Numbered from the stretch's first letter, positions 19,099 to 28,636 are shown. The stretch is DNA of 64,000 bases from JASEGV01 sp947085405 (GCA_947085405.1 CAMTWO010000010.1:31412-95411); one strand, 5' to 3'. Numbers and translations are program-made. Notes: a model not told the origin generated them from the letters alone.

Positions 19099-20211
19099 TT
19101 GATAAATCTTCCGTTGAATGTTGCGCTCGTATATAATCAAAAGAAGGAAGATCTTAAAGAAGAAAAGAATAGCGAGCCTTCCGAACAGTCTTATAATTTA
19201 AGTTCGGAAAAATTTAGTGAAACACCGGTAAATACATCCGCTGATATCTATGCAGAGTGGGACACGTTTGAAACTATAGATGCAGTGCGTCAAGCTCTTG
19301 CAGAAATACACAACGTAACTATGATAGAAGCGGACGAGTATGCTTACCATAAACTTCAGCAATTAAAACCGGATATTGTTTTTAATATCGCCGAAGGATT
19401 AAACGGTGTTTCGCGCGAAGCACAGATACCTGCCATATTAGAACTTCTCCAAATTCCTTACACCGGTTCCGACCCCTTAACTCTCGGTTTGTGCCTCGAT
19501 AAGGCGAGGACTAAAGAAATTCTCACATATAATGGTATTCCTACACCTTCTTTTGTTTTAATCTCCCAACTTTCTGAATTAGCCGGCGCTTCTGTCCGTT
19601 TCCCAAGTATCGTAAAGCCACAACACGAGGGTTCGAGCAAGGGTATTTACAATGCGTCTATTGTCCGAAACTGGGACGAGTTAGTTGCACAATTAAAATT
19701 TGTGTTGGAAACTTACAACCAACCGGCTTTAGTAGAGCAATTTATCGAAGGGCGTGAATTCACAGTGGCGCTGCTCGGTAACGGAAGTGATGTTCGTGTT
19801 CTTCCGATAGTCGAAATCAAATTCGATTCGCTCCCACAAAATGTAAATCCAATTTATTCTTACGAAGCAAAATGGATTTGGGATAACTCAGAATCGCCGT
19901 TGGATATATTCGAGTGTCCCGCAAGTATTTCTCCTGCTCTTCAAACTGAAATCGAAGATGTTTGTTTGAAAACTTATAAAGTTATGCGATGCCGCGATTG
20001 GTGCCGCATAGATGTGCGGTTAGATGCCGATGGCAAACCTAACATTCTTGAACTGAACCCATTGCCCGGGATATTACCGAAGCCGGAAGATAATTCCTGT
20101 TTCCCCAAAGCAGCCCGCTCGGCTGGGTTGAATTACAACCAACTGATGCAACAAGTTTTGCATAATGCTGCCGAGAGATATGGGCTGTCGAATAATAAAA
20201 CTGATAATTAG
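19099..20211 (+). CDS. D-alanine-D-alanine ligase-like ATP-grasp protein (first of two)
   Basis: 370 residues beginning at TTG 19099. The ATP-grasp body is clear: PDIVFNIAEGLNG, IPYTGSDPLTLGLCLDK, FPSIVKPQHEGSSKGI (ATP-binding loop), PALVEQFIEGREFTVALLG and the metal-binding end CRIDVRLDADGKPNILELNPLPG. These enzymes form an amide between two carboxyl/amine substrates through an acyl-phosphate. The N-terminus has an extra polar segment (residues 15-45) not found in classical Ddl. It is followed by a second ligase, a GNAT enzyme and an aminomutase in one operon, which argues for a specialised ligation rather than the housekeeping cell-wall step. Confidence 0.8.
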   Translation: MINLPLNVALVYNQKKEDLKEEKNSEPSEQSYNLSSEKFSETPVNTSADIYAEWDTFETIDAVRQALAEIHNVTMIEADEYAYHKLQQLKPDIVFNIAEGLNGVSREAQIPAILELLQIPYTGSDPLTLGLCLDKARTKEILTYNGIPTPSFVLISQLSELAGASVRFPSIVKPQHEGSSKGIYNASIVRNWDELVAQLKFVLETYNQPALVEQFIEGREFTVALLGNGSDVRVLPIVEIKFDSLPQNVNPIYSYEAKWIWDNSESPLDIFECPASISPALQTEIEDVCLKTYKVMRCRDWCRIDVRLDADGKPNILELNPLPGILPKPEDNSCFPKAARSAGLNYNQLMQQVLHNAAERYGLSNNKTDN

Positions 20212-20217
20212 ATTTGA

Positions 20218-21315
20218 ATGAATAAAAAGATACATATCGCTTTAATTTATAACGAACCGACGGTTACAACACCCACAGGCAGGAAGTTTATTTCCGAAAC
20301 GGGAGTTTTATATGAAGGGGGAGAAGTTTCTCAAACCGATGCTGATATAATGGTTGATATGTCGGAAGCCGCTGTGCTTGACGAAATGAACGATATTAAA
20401 CAAGCCTTGGAGGTAATGGGATACCGAACCACTTTGTTTAATGTGAACAGCGATATTTACAGATTGATCGATTTCCTTAAAAAGGAAAAGCCGGATGTTA
20501 TATTTAACATTTGTGAAAGTATCGGGACTGAGTCGATACACGAAATGCACGTTGCTGGTATTTTTGAATTATTGGGGATTCCCTACACGGGAGCCAATGC
20601 GTTTACACTTGGCTTGGCACAGAACAAAATGCGAGTGAAGGAAATTTTAAGTTATCATAATCTGCCGACTCCGAAGTTTCGAGTGATAAAAAATCCGGAC
20701 GACCTGATATCCGAAGATGGCTTGCCCCATTGGGGATTGTCGTTTCCGATTATAGTAAAACCATCGCGTGAAGATGCGAGTGTCGGAATCAGCAACGATT
20801 CGGTTGTCTATAATTTAGAAGATTTAAAGAATCGCGTTCGTTTTGTAATCGAAAAATTCATCCAACCGGCATTGATAGAAGAATATATTGAAGGACGCGA
20901 AATCAATGTTGCTGTTATTGGAAACACAAACCCGACTGCCCTGCCTGTTTCCGAAGTGGATATGTCCACACTGCCCGATAATTATCATAAAATTATTACA
21001 TACAACGCCAAGTGGATGAAAGGGACCGACGAATTCGAATGCACAAAAGGTATTTGTCCGGCACCGCTTCCCGAAGCTGTCGCTAAAACTTTACAGTCGA
21101 TGGCGTTGAAGGCATACAATATTATTGGCTGCCGCGATTATGCAAGAGTTGATTTTCGTTTGACCAAAGAGTACAAACCATACATATTGGAAGTAAATCC
21201 AAATCCGGATATAGCTGCCGAGGCAGGCTTTGCCCGCGCGGCAAGAACAGCCGGAATGACTTTTGAAGAGATGACAAATAAAATAGTTGAACTGGCGCTT
21301 GAACGATGTCAATAA
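20218..21315 (+). CDS. D-alanine-D-alanine ligase-like ATP-grasp protein (second of two)
   Basis: 365 residues, six bases after the first ligase and clearly its paralogue: PDVIFNICESIGTESIHEM, IPYTGANAFTLGLAQNK, FPIIVKPSREDASVGI, PALIEEYIEGREINVAVIG and CRDYARVDFRLTKEYKPYILEVNPNPD. The binding loops differ from the first copy (ICESIG against IAEGLNG; REDASVG against HEGSSKG), which suggests a different substrate. Its end overlaps the start of the GNAT gene by ten bases, supporting translational coupling. A cell-wall Ddl role cannot be excluded for one of the pair. Confidence 0.8.
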   Translation: MNKKIHIALIYNEPTVTTPTGRKFISETGVLYEGGEVSQTDADIMVDMSEAAVLDEMNDIKQALEVMGYRTTLFNVNSDIYRLIDFLKKEKPDVIFNICESIGTESIHEMHVAGIFELLGIPYTGANAFTLGLAQNKMRVKEILSYHNLPTPKFRVIKNPDDLISEDGLPHWGLSFPIIVKPSREDASVGISNDSVVYNLEDLKNRVRFVIEKFIQPALIEEYIEGREINVAVIGNTNPTALPVSEVDMSTLPDNYHKIITYNAKWMKGTDEFECTKGICPAPLPEAVAKTLQSMALKAYNIIGCRDYARVDFRLTKEYKPYILEVNPNPDIAAEAGFARAARTAGMTFEEMTNKIVELALERCQ

Positions 21316-21782
21316 CTATAAGAAAATTTGAACAAGGCGATAAAGAACCCGTACGTAATTTATTGGTTCATACAGAATCGTTTACAGAAGCTGAAGTAGA
21401 TGTAGCTATCGAACTCGTTGATCTGTTCCTGAATAATCCTAATCAAAAAGATTACGATTTATACACTGCAGTTGAAGGGAACGAAGTTTTAGGTTATATC
21501 TGCATCGGACCTACACCGTTAACCGAAGGAACTTACGATTTATATTGGATCGCAGTTTCACCGGTTACACAAGGTAAAGGTGTTGGAAAACAGTTGATCA
21601 AATATGCAGAAGAAACTGTGAAAAGAAATAACGGGCGACTTCTAGTAGCAGAAACATCGTCGCAGCCGAAGTATCAAAAGACCTGCGATTTTTATGTAAG
21701 CGCCGGATATGAAATTTTATCGAGAATAAAAGAATATTATAAAGTCGGCGACGACCTTTTAGTTTATGGAAAATATCTATAG
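21306..21782 (+). CDS. GNAT family N-acetyltransferase
   Basis: 158 residues with the GNAT acetyl-CoA-binding motif VSPVTQGKGVGKQLIKYAEE (Q/R-x-x-G-x-G/A), the preceding DLYWIAVSP strand and a C-terminal FYVSAGYEILSRIKEYY segment. It would acetylate an amine using acetyl-CoA. It overlaps the second ATP-grasp gene and sits 40 bases upstream of a lysine 2,3-aminomutase-like gene. An AblB-like role (acetylation of beta-lysine) is conceivable from that context, but the protein is much shorter than AblB and looks more like RimI-type enzymes. Confidence 0.85.
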   Translation: MSITIRKFEQGDKEPVRNLLVHTESFTEAEVDVAIELVDLFLNNPNQKDYDLYTAVEGNEVLGYICIGPTPLTEGTYDLYWIAVSPVTQGKGVGKQLIKYAEETVKRNNGRLLVAETSSQPKYQKTCDFYVSAGYEILSRIKEYYKVGDDLLVYGKYL

Positions 21783-21822
21783 AAATATGTCTAACAAATT
21801 CATTGGAGGAATTTAGGTTTGT

Positions 21823-22953
21823 ATGGAACTTTGGCAAGAAATGCTACGAAAGAGTGTCGATAGCTCAAAGGATTTAGTTGAGCGCTTCGGCTTCGATAAC
21901 GAATTAGCAGAACGGCTTAACAAACTCTTTCACATCCGCATAAACCCTTACTATTTAAGTTTAATCAGGTATCCGGGCGACCCGATCTGGATTCAGTGCA
22001 TACCTTCGGAAAAGGAGTTGGAAAACGATGGATTCCCCGAAGACCCATTGGCTGAAGATTCGCACAGTCCTGTCCCAAGCATTATTCACCGCTATCCCGA
22101 TAGGGTGTTGTTTCTTACAACAAGTCAATGCTCGATGTATTGCCGCTTTTGTACGCGTAAACGTAAAGTAGGCGATTCATCCAAGATTAATATGAAATTT
22201 ATACAAGATGGAATTAACTACATTGCGGCGCATCCTGAAATCCGCGATGTAATTCTTTCGGGCGGCGATCCGCTTATGCTGACCGATTTTATGTTAGAAA
22301 AAATTCTTAAAGCATTGCGGGATATTCCTCACATCGAAATAATCCGCCTCGGAACTAAAATGCCCTGTGTGTTACCTCAACGGATTACACCGAAGTTAAC
22401 TAAGATGCTGCGCAAGTATCATCCCATTTATATCAATACACATTTCAACCATCCTTGGGAAATTACTCCCGAAGCAAAAAAAGCATGCGAGATGTTAGCC
22501 GATGCCGGCATTCCGCTCGGCAATCAAGCTGTGCTGATGAAAGGTGTTAACGACGATTCCAACGTAATGTTGGAGTTGATGCGAAAACTTTTAACTATGC
22601 GTGTTAAACCATACTATTTGTATCAAGCCGATATAACAAAGGGTGCAAATCATTTCCGCACCCCTGTAAGTAAAGGTTTGGAAATTATGGATAAACTTCG
22701 CGGACATACATCGGGACTTGCAATACCGTATTATGTTATTGATGCGCCCGGTGGCGGTGGAAAAATTCCGTTATTACCGCAGTATGTAATTGGCAGAGCC
22801 GGCAATCAGGTGATTTTGCGAAATTACAAGTATGATATTTTCACTTACCCGGATGTTGAAGAAGAACCCGAACCGACTACACAGGTTGAGCAGCCGTATC
22901 TGAAGAAAAAGAAAAACGGGAAGAAGTTACAACCCGAACCTGTGGAAGTATAA
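21823..22953 (+). CDS. KamA family radical SAM protein (lysine 2,3-aminomutase-like)
   Basis: 376 residues. The radical-SAM cluster motif is CSMYCRFC (Cys103, 107, 110); the PLP lysine is in DAPGGGGKIPL (Lys314). The aspartates that bind the lysine side-chain amine in lysine 2,3-aminomutase seem conserved (YQADITKGANHFRTPVSKG and YVIDAPGGGGK), favouring lysine over glutamate as substrate. It is shorter than the clostridial enzyme and ends in a charged lysine-rich tail. GGAGG at about 21804 is the ribosome-binding site. Product would be beta-lysine, possibly used by the acetyltransferase or ligases upstream. A rho-independent terminator follows. Confidence 0.88.
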   Translation: MELWQEMLRKSVDSSKDLVERFGFDNELAERLNKLFHIRINPYYLSLIRYPGDPIWIQCIPSEKELENDGFPEDPLAEDSHSPVPSIIHRYPDRVLFLTTSQCSMYCRFCTRKRKVGDSSKINMKFIQDGINYIAAHPEIRDVILSGGDPLMLTDFMLEKILKALRDIPHIEIIRLGTKMPCVLPQRITPKLTKMLRKYHPIYINTHFNHPWEITPEAKKACEMLADAGIPLGNQAVLMKGVNDDSNVMLELMRKLLTMRVKPYYLYQADITKGANHFRTPVSKGLEIMDKLRGHTSGLAIPYYVIDAPGGGGKIPLLPQYVIGRAGNQVILRNYKYDIFTYPDVEEEPEPTTQVEQPYLKKKKNGKKLQPEPVEV

Positions 22954-22967
22954 TTGATGCTACGTGA

Positions 22968-23000
22968 AAAACCCCGACCAAGAAATGGTTGGGGTTTTTT
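22968..23000 (+). terminator. Rho-independent terminator after the KamA gene
   Basis: A stem AACCCCGACCA / TGGTTGGGGTT with an AGAAA loop is followed by a run of T. It ends the ATP-grasp-GNAT-KamA operon. The preceding A run makes it potentially bidirectional. Confidence 0.85.
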
Positions 23001-23117
23001 GTTAGTGCAGGTCGGTCTACGGCTCTATCGAGTCGACCTACGGTCTCGTAGAGAAGACTCGTAGAGATTTTGTTTACATCCGCATTACAAGGGCTTTAAT
23101 GATCGTCAGGATGTTCG

Positions 23118-23708
23118 TCATTTCTTATTTTTTTGATGAATTAGTTTCAGCAACCTTTCAAAATAGATTTCAAAAGTTTCTCCCTCTCTCATCGGGTAAT
23201 TTTCTAGGGCAGAGGAAAAATCATCCATGAAATCAGTATATCGTTTAAAAATTTCCTCTAACAATTTTTCATCTCCGCTTTCCCAATATTTTCCTTCATC
23301 ATTTACGGTAAAATTCTTCAAATATTTCTTGCTTACATATTTTAATAAGTGAATAATAACCTTGTGTATTTCAATTCCGGCATATTGCGTTTTTGTGAAG
23401 AGCATATACAGATACTCCCGTTCAACTTGGTCATCAGAATTTCCCCAAAAATGCAAATGCATCGGGCTACTCATTTTCCCGTTTGAAAGAAAACAGAGAA
23501 AAACAGGTTCGGAATTATGAGGAGTAAAACTTATCCCGTAAATGTTTTGGTCGTAAGTAGTTTTGCCGAAGCACCCGTCAGGAAATTGGTCTTCGTAAAT
23601 AGTGTATTTCCAATTATAAATTTCGGCAATGTCTTTCACCTCTTCAATCATTTCCGATAAAGAGGCATCACTATTAAAACTGCCACTGTAATGAATAGTC
23701 AATCCCAT
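23118..23708 (-). CDS. Hypothetical protein (196 aa)
   Basis: No family is recognised. The N-terminus MGLTIHYSGSFN leads into a mixed alpha/beta protein with many aromatic residues and a lysine-rich C-terminus; there is no signal peptide or membrane segment. It is a lone minus-strand gene between the KamA operon terminator and dnaG, flanked on the left by imperfect hairpin sequence and on the right by a repeat-rich gap, so it may be an acquired cargo gene. Small single-gene immunity-like proteins of this general look occur in Bacteroidota, but that is only an impression. Confidence 0.6.
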   Translation of the reverse strand: MGLTIHYSGSFNSDASLSEMIEEVKDIAEIYNWKYTIYEDQFPDGCFGKTTYDQNIYGISFTPHNSEPVFLCFLSNGKMSSPMHLHFWGNSDDQVEREYLYMLFTKTQYAGIEIHKVIIHLLKYVSKKYLKNFTVNDEGKYWESGDEKLLEEIFKRYTDFMDDFSSALENYPMREGETFEIYFERLLKLIHQKNKK

Positions 23709-24158
23709 AACATCATAAATATATCAAAAAACTTAATCACTTTTCAACTGCCTCTTTCATAAATCAATTCAGAACTTGGAAGTTTTATTAATCCCGGATT
23801 GTTCATTAGGAATAATTTCTAATGACCGTCATTAGAAAAAAAGTAACTAACTCATTATCTATCAATAAGTTACAATTACTGATTGTTTGGTGAATTAATC
23901 AATAAATATGTAAGAAAAGCCAAAACAAAAAAACTGTTGAAACAGTTAAAAATATCACCTTTTAGGTATTAACCCACGACTTAAGTCGTGGGTTAATTAG
24001 AAAACAGTCAATTTTCTAAACCGTTTTAACGGTTTCTCTCAACGAGCGGTCAACTTGTGGTAATCTAATAATTCTCTAATGACAAATCTGGGTTAATAAT
24101 TCCTTTGCATCCAACCCTCAAAATCCGTAAATTCAGATCAGAAAATTTGAGATTATAA
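23709..24158. repeat. Gene-free stretch with a perfect REP-like palindrome
   Basis: No gene is seen. The main feature is a perfect 30-base palindrome at 23968-23997 (half-site ATTAACCCACGACTT), followed by a smaller inverted pair AACCGTT/AACGGTT near 24020. Text around 23790-23830 (ATTAATCCCGGATTGTTCATTAGG) resembles 26293-26325, and CTAATGACAAATCTGGGT near 24076 recurs near 46549. These are dispersed non-coding repeats. The palindrome type resembles ends of IS200/IS605-like or RAYT-associated REP elements. Confidence 0.7.
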
Positions 24159-26120
24159 TTGCGACTATCACAAGAAAAAATAGAAGAAATCAGGAATGCT
24201 ATAGACATTGTTGAATTCATCGGATCGTTTGTAAAGCTGAAGAAGCGAGGGAAAAACTATATCGGCTTGTGCCCGTTTCATAACGAGAAGACACCTTCGT
24301 TTAACGTTTCGCCCGACAAACAGATGTATCATTGTTTCGGATGCAGTGTCGGGGGTAATGCGTTCACCTTTTTGATGGAGATGGAAAAAATTTCCTTCAT
24401 CGAAGCCGTACGCTCACTTGCTGAACGGGCTGGCATTCAACTTCCCGATTACTCGCCGGAAACGGAAGACGCCGCACGCGAACAGGAAGACTTGTACGCA
24501 GTATGCAGGATGGGGGCACTTTTTTTCTACAATAATCTCATCAGTACAACTGAGGGGAAATTTGCACTCGATTATTTACGCAAACGAGGATTAACAGACG
24601 AAACAATAAAAATGTTTGGGCTTGGTTACTCGCCAAATTCATGGGACGGATTAATCCAGCACGCGGAGTCGCAAAAAATTCAGCTTGAGTATTTAGAAAA
24701 AGTAGGTCTTGTGAGAAAACGTGAAGATGGCAGTTACTACGACTACTTCAGAGGGCGCGCTATGTTTCCTGTATTTTCCACAACGGGAAGAGTTATCGGT
24801 TTTGGCGCCCGAAAGATTTATGACGACGACCAGTTAGCCAAATATATCAACTCGCCCGAAACGCCTATATACAACAAAAGCCGTCTCCTATATGGAATCC
24901 ATCAGGCAAAAGAAGCAATGCGCGAGAAAGATTTTGTAATTTTAGTAGAAGGTTATACCGACCATCTTAAAACATTCCAAGCCGGTTTTAAGAATGTTGT
25001 TGCTTCGAGCGGAACCGCTTTAACTGTCGAACAAATCCAGTTAATCGCCAGATACACAAAGAACATAACGATTGTTTACGATGCCGATTCGGCAGGATCG
25101 AAAGCTACTATGCGTGGAGTGGATTTGGTTCTCGAGAATGATCTCGATGTTCGAGTTGCAAAGTTACCGAGCGGCGAAGACCCCGACTCATATATCGAAA
25201 AATTTGGTAGAGAAAAATTTCAGAATCTGATTCAGAACTCAATATCTTTTATCGATTTTATGGCTCAAGCTTATGAGACGGAGGGATATTTTAAAACTCC
25301 CGAAGGGCAGACGAAAGCAGTGCGGAAAATAATTCAAACAATTGCCAAGATAAAAGATCCGATAAAAAGAAATTTTTACATTCAGGATGTGGCTGAAAAA
25401 TATGGTTTGTACGAATCGGTTCTTCAAAAAGAATTAGAAAAATATATTAAAGAAGACCTCCGCCGCAGCGAAACATATACATATATACCTGATGAAATTG
25501 CTTCACCACCGACTGAATTAGATATGGCAAACCTATCAGTAAATGCTGATTTTAACGGCAGCCGGGATGCTGAAGATGCTGATGAAATTCCTAAAGCAGA
25601 GCGCGATTTATTGCACGCCATCCTCGATGGTGGAAACGATATTGCCGGTTTTGTTTTTCAATATCTGACGCCGGAACAATTTACAAATAAATATTCTTCG
25701 ATGTTGGCAAACATTTTAAAAATAATGGACGAAACCAACGAGGCGATAGATGCACCATCAGTTTTCAATTATGTTTCCGGTGCGGCGCAAATTTCAACAG
25801 AAGATTTAGAAAAATTAAAACATTTTATAACAGAACTAATTTTTAGTAAATATCAATTAAGCAGCCGTTTGAAAGAGGATGGGGCAGAAGTACAAAAGGG
25901 GGATGCCGGACAGATTGCACGCGATGCAATACGAGCTATTTATAAAAATGAAATCCAGAAACAGCTTACCTACAACCAATTTCTTATGAAAGAAGCAGCT
26001 AAACGGGGAGAAGATTTAACCCAATATTTGAATAAACATAACGAGCTTTTACAAGAGAAAAAATTTATTAAAGAAAATAAAATTTTTAATCCGCCTACGC
26101 ATTCTGCTTCGGAAGATTAG
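24159..26120 (+). CDS. dnaG: DNA primase
   Basis: DnaG synthesises RNA primers at the replication fork. The N-terminal zinc-binding CHC2 domain is clear (GLCPFHNEKTPSF ... YHCFGCSVGGNAF), followed by the TOPRIM region with VEGYTDHLKTFQAGF and TIVYDADSAGSKA metal-binding motifs, and a C-terminal helicase-binding helical domain. 653 residues is normal. The TTG at 24159 fits the usual N-terminus (a conserved EEIRNAIDIVEFI follows). It stands alone between two repeat-rich gaps. Confidence 0.96.
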   Translation: MRLSQEKIEEIRNAIDIVEFIGSFVKLKKRGKNYIGLCPFHNEKTPSFNVSPDKQMYHCFGCSVGGNAFTFLMEMEKISFIEAVRSLAERAGIQLPDYSPETEDAAREQEDLYAVCRMGALFFYNNLISTTEGKFALDYLRKRGLTDETIKMFGLGYSPNSWDGLIQHAESQKIQLEYLEKVGLVRKREDGSYYDYFRGRAMFPVFSTTGRVIGFGARKIYDDDQLAKYINSPETPIYNKSRLLYGIHQAKEAMREKDFVILVEGYTDHLKTFQAGFKNVVASSGTALTVEQIQLIARYTKNITIVYDADSAGSKATMRGVDLVLENDLDVRVAKLPSGEDPDSYIEKFGREKFQNLIQNSISFIDFMAQAYETEGYFKTPEGQTKAVRKIIQTIAKIKDPIKRNFYIQDVAEKYGLYESVLQKELEKYIKEDLRRSETYTYIPDEIASPPTELDMANLSVNADFNGSRDAEDADEIPKAERDLLHAILDGGNDIAGFVFQYLTPEQFTNKYSSMLANILKIMDETNEAIDAPSVFNYVSGAAQISTEDLEKLKHFITELIFSKYQLSSRLKEDGAEVQKGDAGQIARDAIRAIYKNEIQKQLTYNQFLMKEAAKRGEDLTQYLNKHNELLQEKKFIKENKIFNPPTHSASED

Positions 26121-26754
26121 AAAGTCATTCAGTCGTCGGACAGTGTTTGAATATCCACTGAGAGGTAGTTCTAATAATAAGGTTCTTTCAAAAGTCATTG
26201 CGAGTCCGCCACAAGCGGAAGAAGCCTGCTCGCCGTCCATCAGATGACGGACTTTGGCAGGCGGGCAATCCCAACGTACCGTTTTTTATTGCATTAAACC
26301 TGGATTATTTAATAGGAATTAACCCACAATATAAAAGGTTGGGTTATAATTATAGGACATCTCTAAAAACTATTATTTTTCTTGGTGTCTTATATATTAT
26401 ATTTACTCATAGTTATTTATTAATTGGGCTAAAGCCCTTGATGCGAGCGGTTTTTCAATAACCCCACGCTTAAGCGTGGGGTTAAAAAAACATACTAATC
26501 TCTACGGACTTTAGTTCTTTGCCGAAGGCATGCATTCGCAAATTCAAGTTTTTAGAGATGCCCTATATTTATTACCGAACTCATCCCCCTGGGAGTAGGA
26601 TTAAACTTTGCGGGGTTGAGTTCGATTTTTTTTTTCCATTATCACACGGACTCTTACGTCGTGGGTTATCGAGAACAAAGTTTTATTTTATTAAGTCCCG
26701 ATGCTTTGCAATTTCCTTCCGTTTTAAATATATTAACAATAAAACAACAACTTA
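26121..26754. repeat. Repeat-rich gap between dnaG and the glycosyltransferase gene
   Basis: No convincing gene in about 630 bases. Contents in order: a GTCATTGCGAGTCCGCC-type dispersed repeat with internal stems (26193-26285); GGGCTAAAGCCC near 26427; a perfect 26-base palindrome with half-site TAACCCCACGCTT (26459-26484); and an inverted pair GAACTCATCCCC (26577-26588) / GGGGTTGAGTTC (26612-26623) that recurs at 49794-49864. Short frames here arise from the repeats. Confidence 0.7.
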
Positions 26755-27795
26755 ATGAGCGAACCCCTTCGCATTTTAGTAGTCAGAACCGACAGAATTG
26801 GAGATGTCGTCCTAACTCTTCCTATGGTCGATATACTCAGACTGAATCATCCTGATGCTTACATAGCTATGATGGTCAGGAGATATACATTGGAGCTTGT
26901 TCAAAATTCTACAAGTGTCGATGAAACAATTTTATACGACGACACTAATGGACTTGTACCTTTTTGTAAAATGTTGAAAATTCTTCGCCGCCATAAGTTT
27001 GATGTAGCTTTTATAGCTTTTCCCCGGTTCAGGATTGCATTACTTCTTTTTTTGGCTGGAGTTAAACTACGTGTTGGTTCAGGTTATCGATTGTATTCGC
27101 TTCTTTTCAACAAGCGGATATATGAGCACAGGAAAGATGCAAAGAAACACGAACTCGAATATAATTTGAGCTTGTTGGATGCGGTTGGAATCCCTTTAAA
27201 AAAAGTAGAACCCCCTTGGATTATCGTCGGTGAAGAATTAGTCCGGAATGTTAAACAGAGGTTAGAAAAAATTGGAATAAATTCTTCAGACAAGATTGTG
27301 ATAATACATCCCGGCAGCGGAGGTTCGTCGCGCGATTGGGACATCGAAAAATTTGCAGAACTTGGCAAAAAAATATCGGAAATTCAAAATGTTAAAATTG
27401 TGATAACCGGCGGGTTGAACGAACACCAACTTGTCGAAAATTTGAAGCGGGCAATCGGTGGAAATGTTGTAGGAAAAGCGGGGGAATTTTCGCTTTTGGA
27501 ATTTGCAGCGTTAGCAAAATTAGCTCAGCTATTCATCAGTAATTCGACCGGAACGATTCATATCGCAGCGGCTGTCGGAACAAATGTAATCGGCTTCTAT
27601 CCGCAAATCACGGCATTGAGTCCGCAGCGTTGGGGTCCATACACTGAGAAGAAAAAAGTGATTACTCCATCAGGCAAACCGGCTGACTGTAACAAATGTA
27701 AAAAGGGGAAAATAAGATGTGAGTGTATGGATACTATTTCGGCAAATGAAGTTTTTAAAGCTGCGAAAAATTTTCTTAATCAACAGAATAAATGA
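26755..27795 (+). CDS. Glycosyltransferase family 9 (ADP-heptose:LPS heptosyltransferase-like)
   Basis: 346 residues with the GT9 N-terminus ILVVRTDRIGDVVLTLPMV and the C-terminal nucleotide-sugar site VIIHPGSGGSSRDWDIEKFAEL, LAKLAQLFISNSTGTIHIAAAVGTNVIGFYP. Such enzymes add heptose or related sugars to the LPS core at the cytoplasmic membrane face. A cysteine-rich motif (CNKCKKGKIRCEC) near the C-terminus is common in this subgroup. With lpxB and lpxK earlier in the window it supports an LPS-bearing outer membrane. It ends 13 bases before the DUF3108 gene. Confidence 0.9.
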   Translation: MSEPLRILVVRTDRIGDVVLTLPMVDILRLNHPDAYIAMMVRRYTLELVQNSTSVDETILYDDTNGLVPFCKMLKILRRHKFDVAFIAFPRFRIALLLFLAGVKLRVGSGYRLYSLLFNKRIYEHRKDAKKHELEYNLSLLDAVGIPLKKVEPPWIIVGEELVRNVKQRLEKIGINSSDKIVIIHPGSGGSSRDWDIEKFAELGKKISEIQNVKIVITGGLNEHQLVENLKRAIGGNVVGKAGEFSLLEFAALAKLAQLFISNSTGTIHIAAAVGTNVIGFYPQITALSPQRWGPYTEKKKVITPSGKPADCNKCKKGKIRCECMDTISANEVFKAAKNFLNQQNK

Positions 27796-27808
27796 ATTGG
27801 AAAATAAC

Positions 27809-28636
27809 ATGAACAAATTTAGTAAAATCATAATCGTGCTGTTGTTTGTTACGGTATTTGCTGAAAATGCTTATCTCCAAAACTTAACAAATGATACTAT
27901 TAACCGCAGTCCGGTAGTCGCTGAACTGCGAAAACATAAAAACGATGCTTTCACAGTTGGCGAATATTTAGAATTCGATGTTCGGTATGGATTTGTAGTT
28001 GCGGGCAAAGCAGTTTTGGAAATTCCGAAATATGAAGATTACAGAGGCCGTAAAAGCTTTTACATAGAATCGCGTGTTAATTCGCTCCCGTTCTTTTCTA
28101 CTTTTTATAAAGTTGAAGATAAATATGTATCGGTAATTGATGCTGAGGGAATCTTTCCGTGGCGTTTCGAGCAGCATATCCGGGAAGGTGGATACAAACG
28201 TGATTTCGAAGCCGAGTTTGATCATATTTTAAATATTGCTAAAACGAACGAGGGCACACATCCAATCGATCAGTATGCCCACGATATTCTTTCAGCTTTT
28301 TATTTTACACGAACGCTCGATTTTTCGAAAATGAAACCCGGTCAAAGAACAGAACTGAAAAATTTCTATAAAGATACGATATACACATTAGAAGTAAAAT
28401 TTAAAGGTAGGCAAAAAGTCGAAGTAAAAGCAGGAACTTTCAACACTATTATCATAGAACCGATAATTCAAGGAGGCGGATTATTCAAAGCCGAGGGAAC
28501 ATTGCTTATCTGGCTGACCGATGATGAGAAAAAAATTCCGGTGATGGTGAAATCGAGAGTAATAGTAGGTTCAATAACTGCCGAATTAACGAAGTATTCA
28601 GGCGTTCCGGGCGGAATTAATGCAAAGGTGAAATAA
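27809..28636 (+). CDS. DUF3108 domain protein, exported
   Basis: 275 residues from the ATG at 27809, where a signal peptide starts (KIIIVLLFVTVFAENAYLQ); an upstream in-frame GTG at 27719 would overlap the glycosyltransferase gene and hide the signal. The mature part follows the DUF3108 pattern: GEYLEFDVRYGFVVAGKAVLEI, FYKVEDKYVSVID, HDILSAFYFTR, and VEVKAGTFNTIIIEPIIQGGGLFKAEG. Likely periplasmic; function of the family is not established. The stop overlaps the next ATG by one base (TAATG). Confidence 0.85.
   Translation: MNKFSKIIIVLLFVTVFAENAYLQNLTNDTINRSPVVAELRKHKNDAFTVGEYLEFDVRYGFVVAGKAVLEIPKYEDYRGRKSFYIESRVNSLPFFSTFYKVEDKYVSVIDAEGIFPWRFEQHIREGGYKRDFEAEFDHILNIAKTNEGTHPIDQYAHDILSAFYFTRTLDFSKMKPGQRTELKNFYKDTIYTLEVKFKGRQKVEVKAGTFNTIIIEPIIQGGGLFKAEGTLLIWLTDDEKKIPVMVKSRVIVGSITAELTKYSGVPGGINAKVK

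Noticed and set aside
26519..26855. Short frames just upstream of the glycosyltransferase gene
   Set aside because: They run through repeat hairpins or overlap the GT9 start and have no protein-like pattern.
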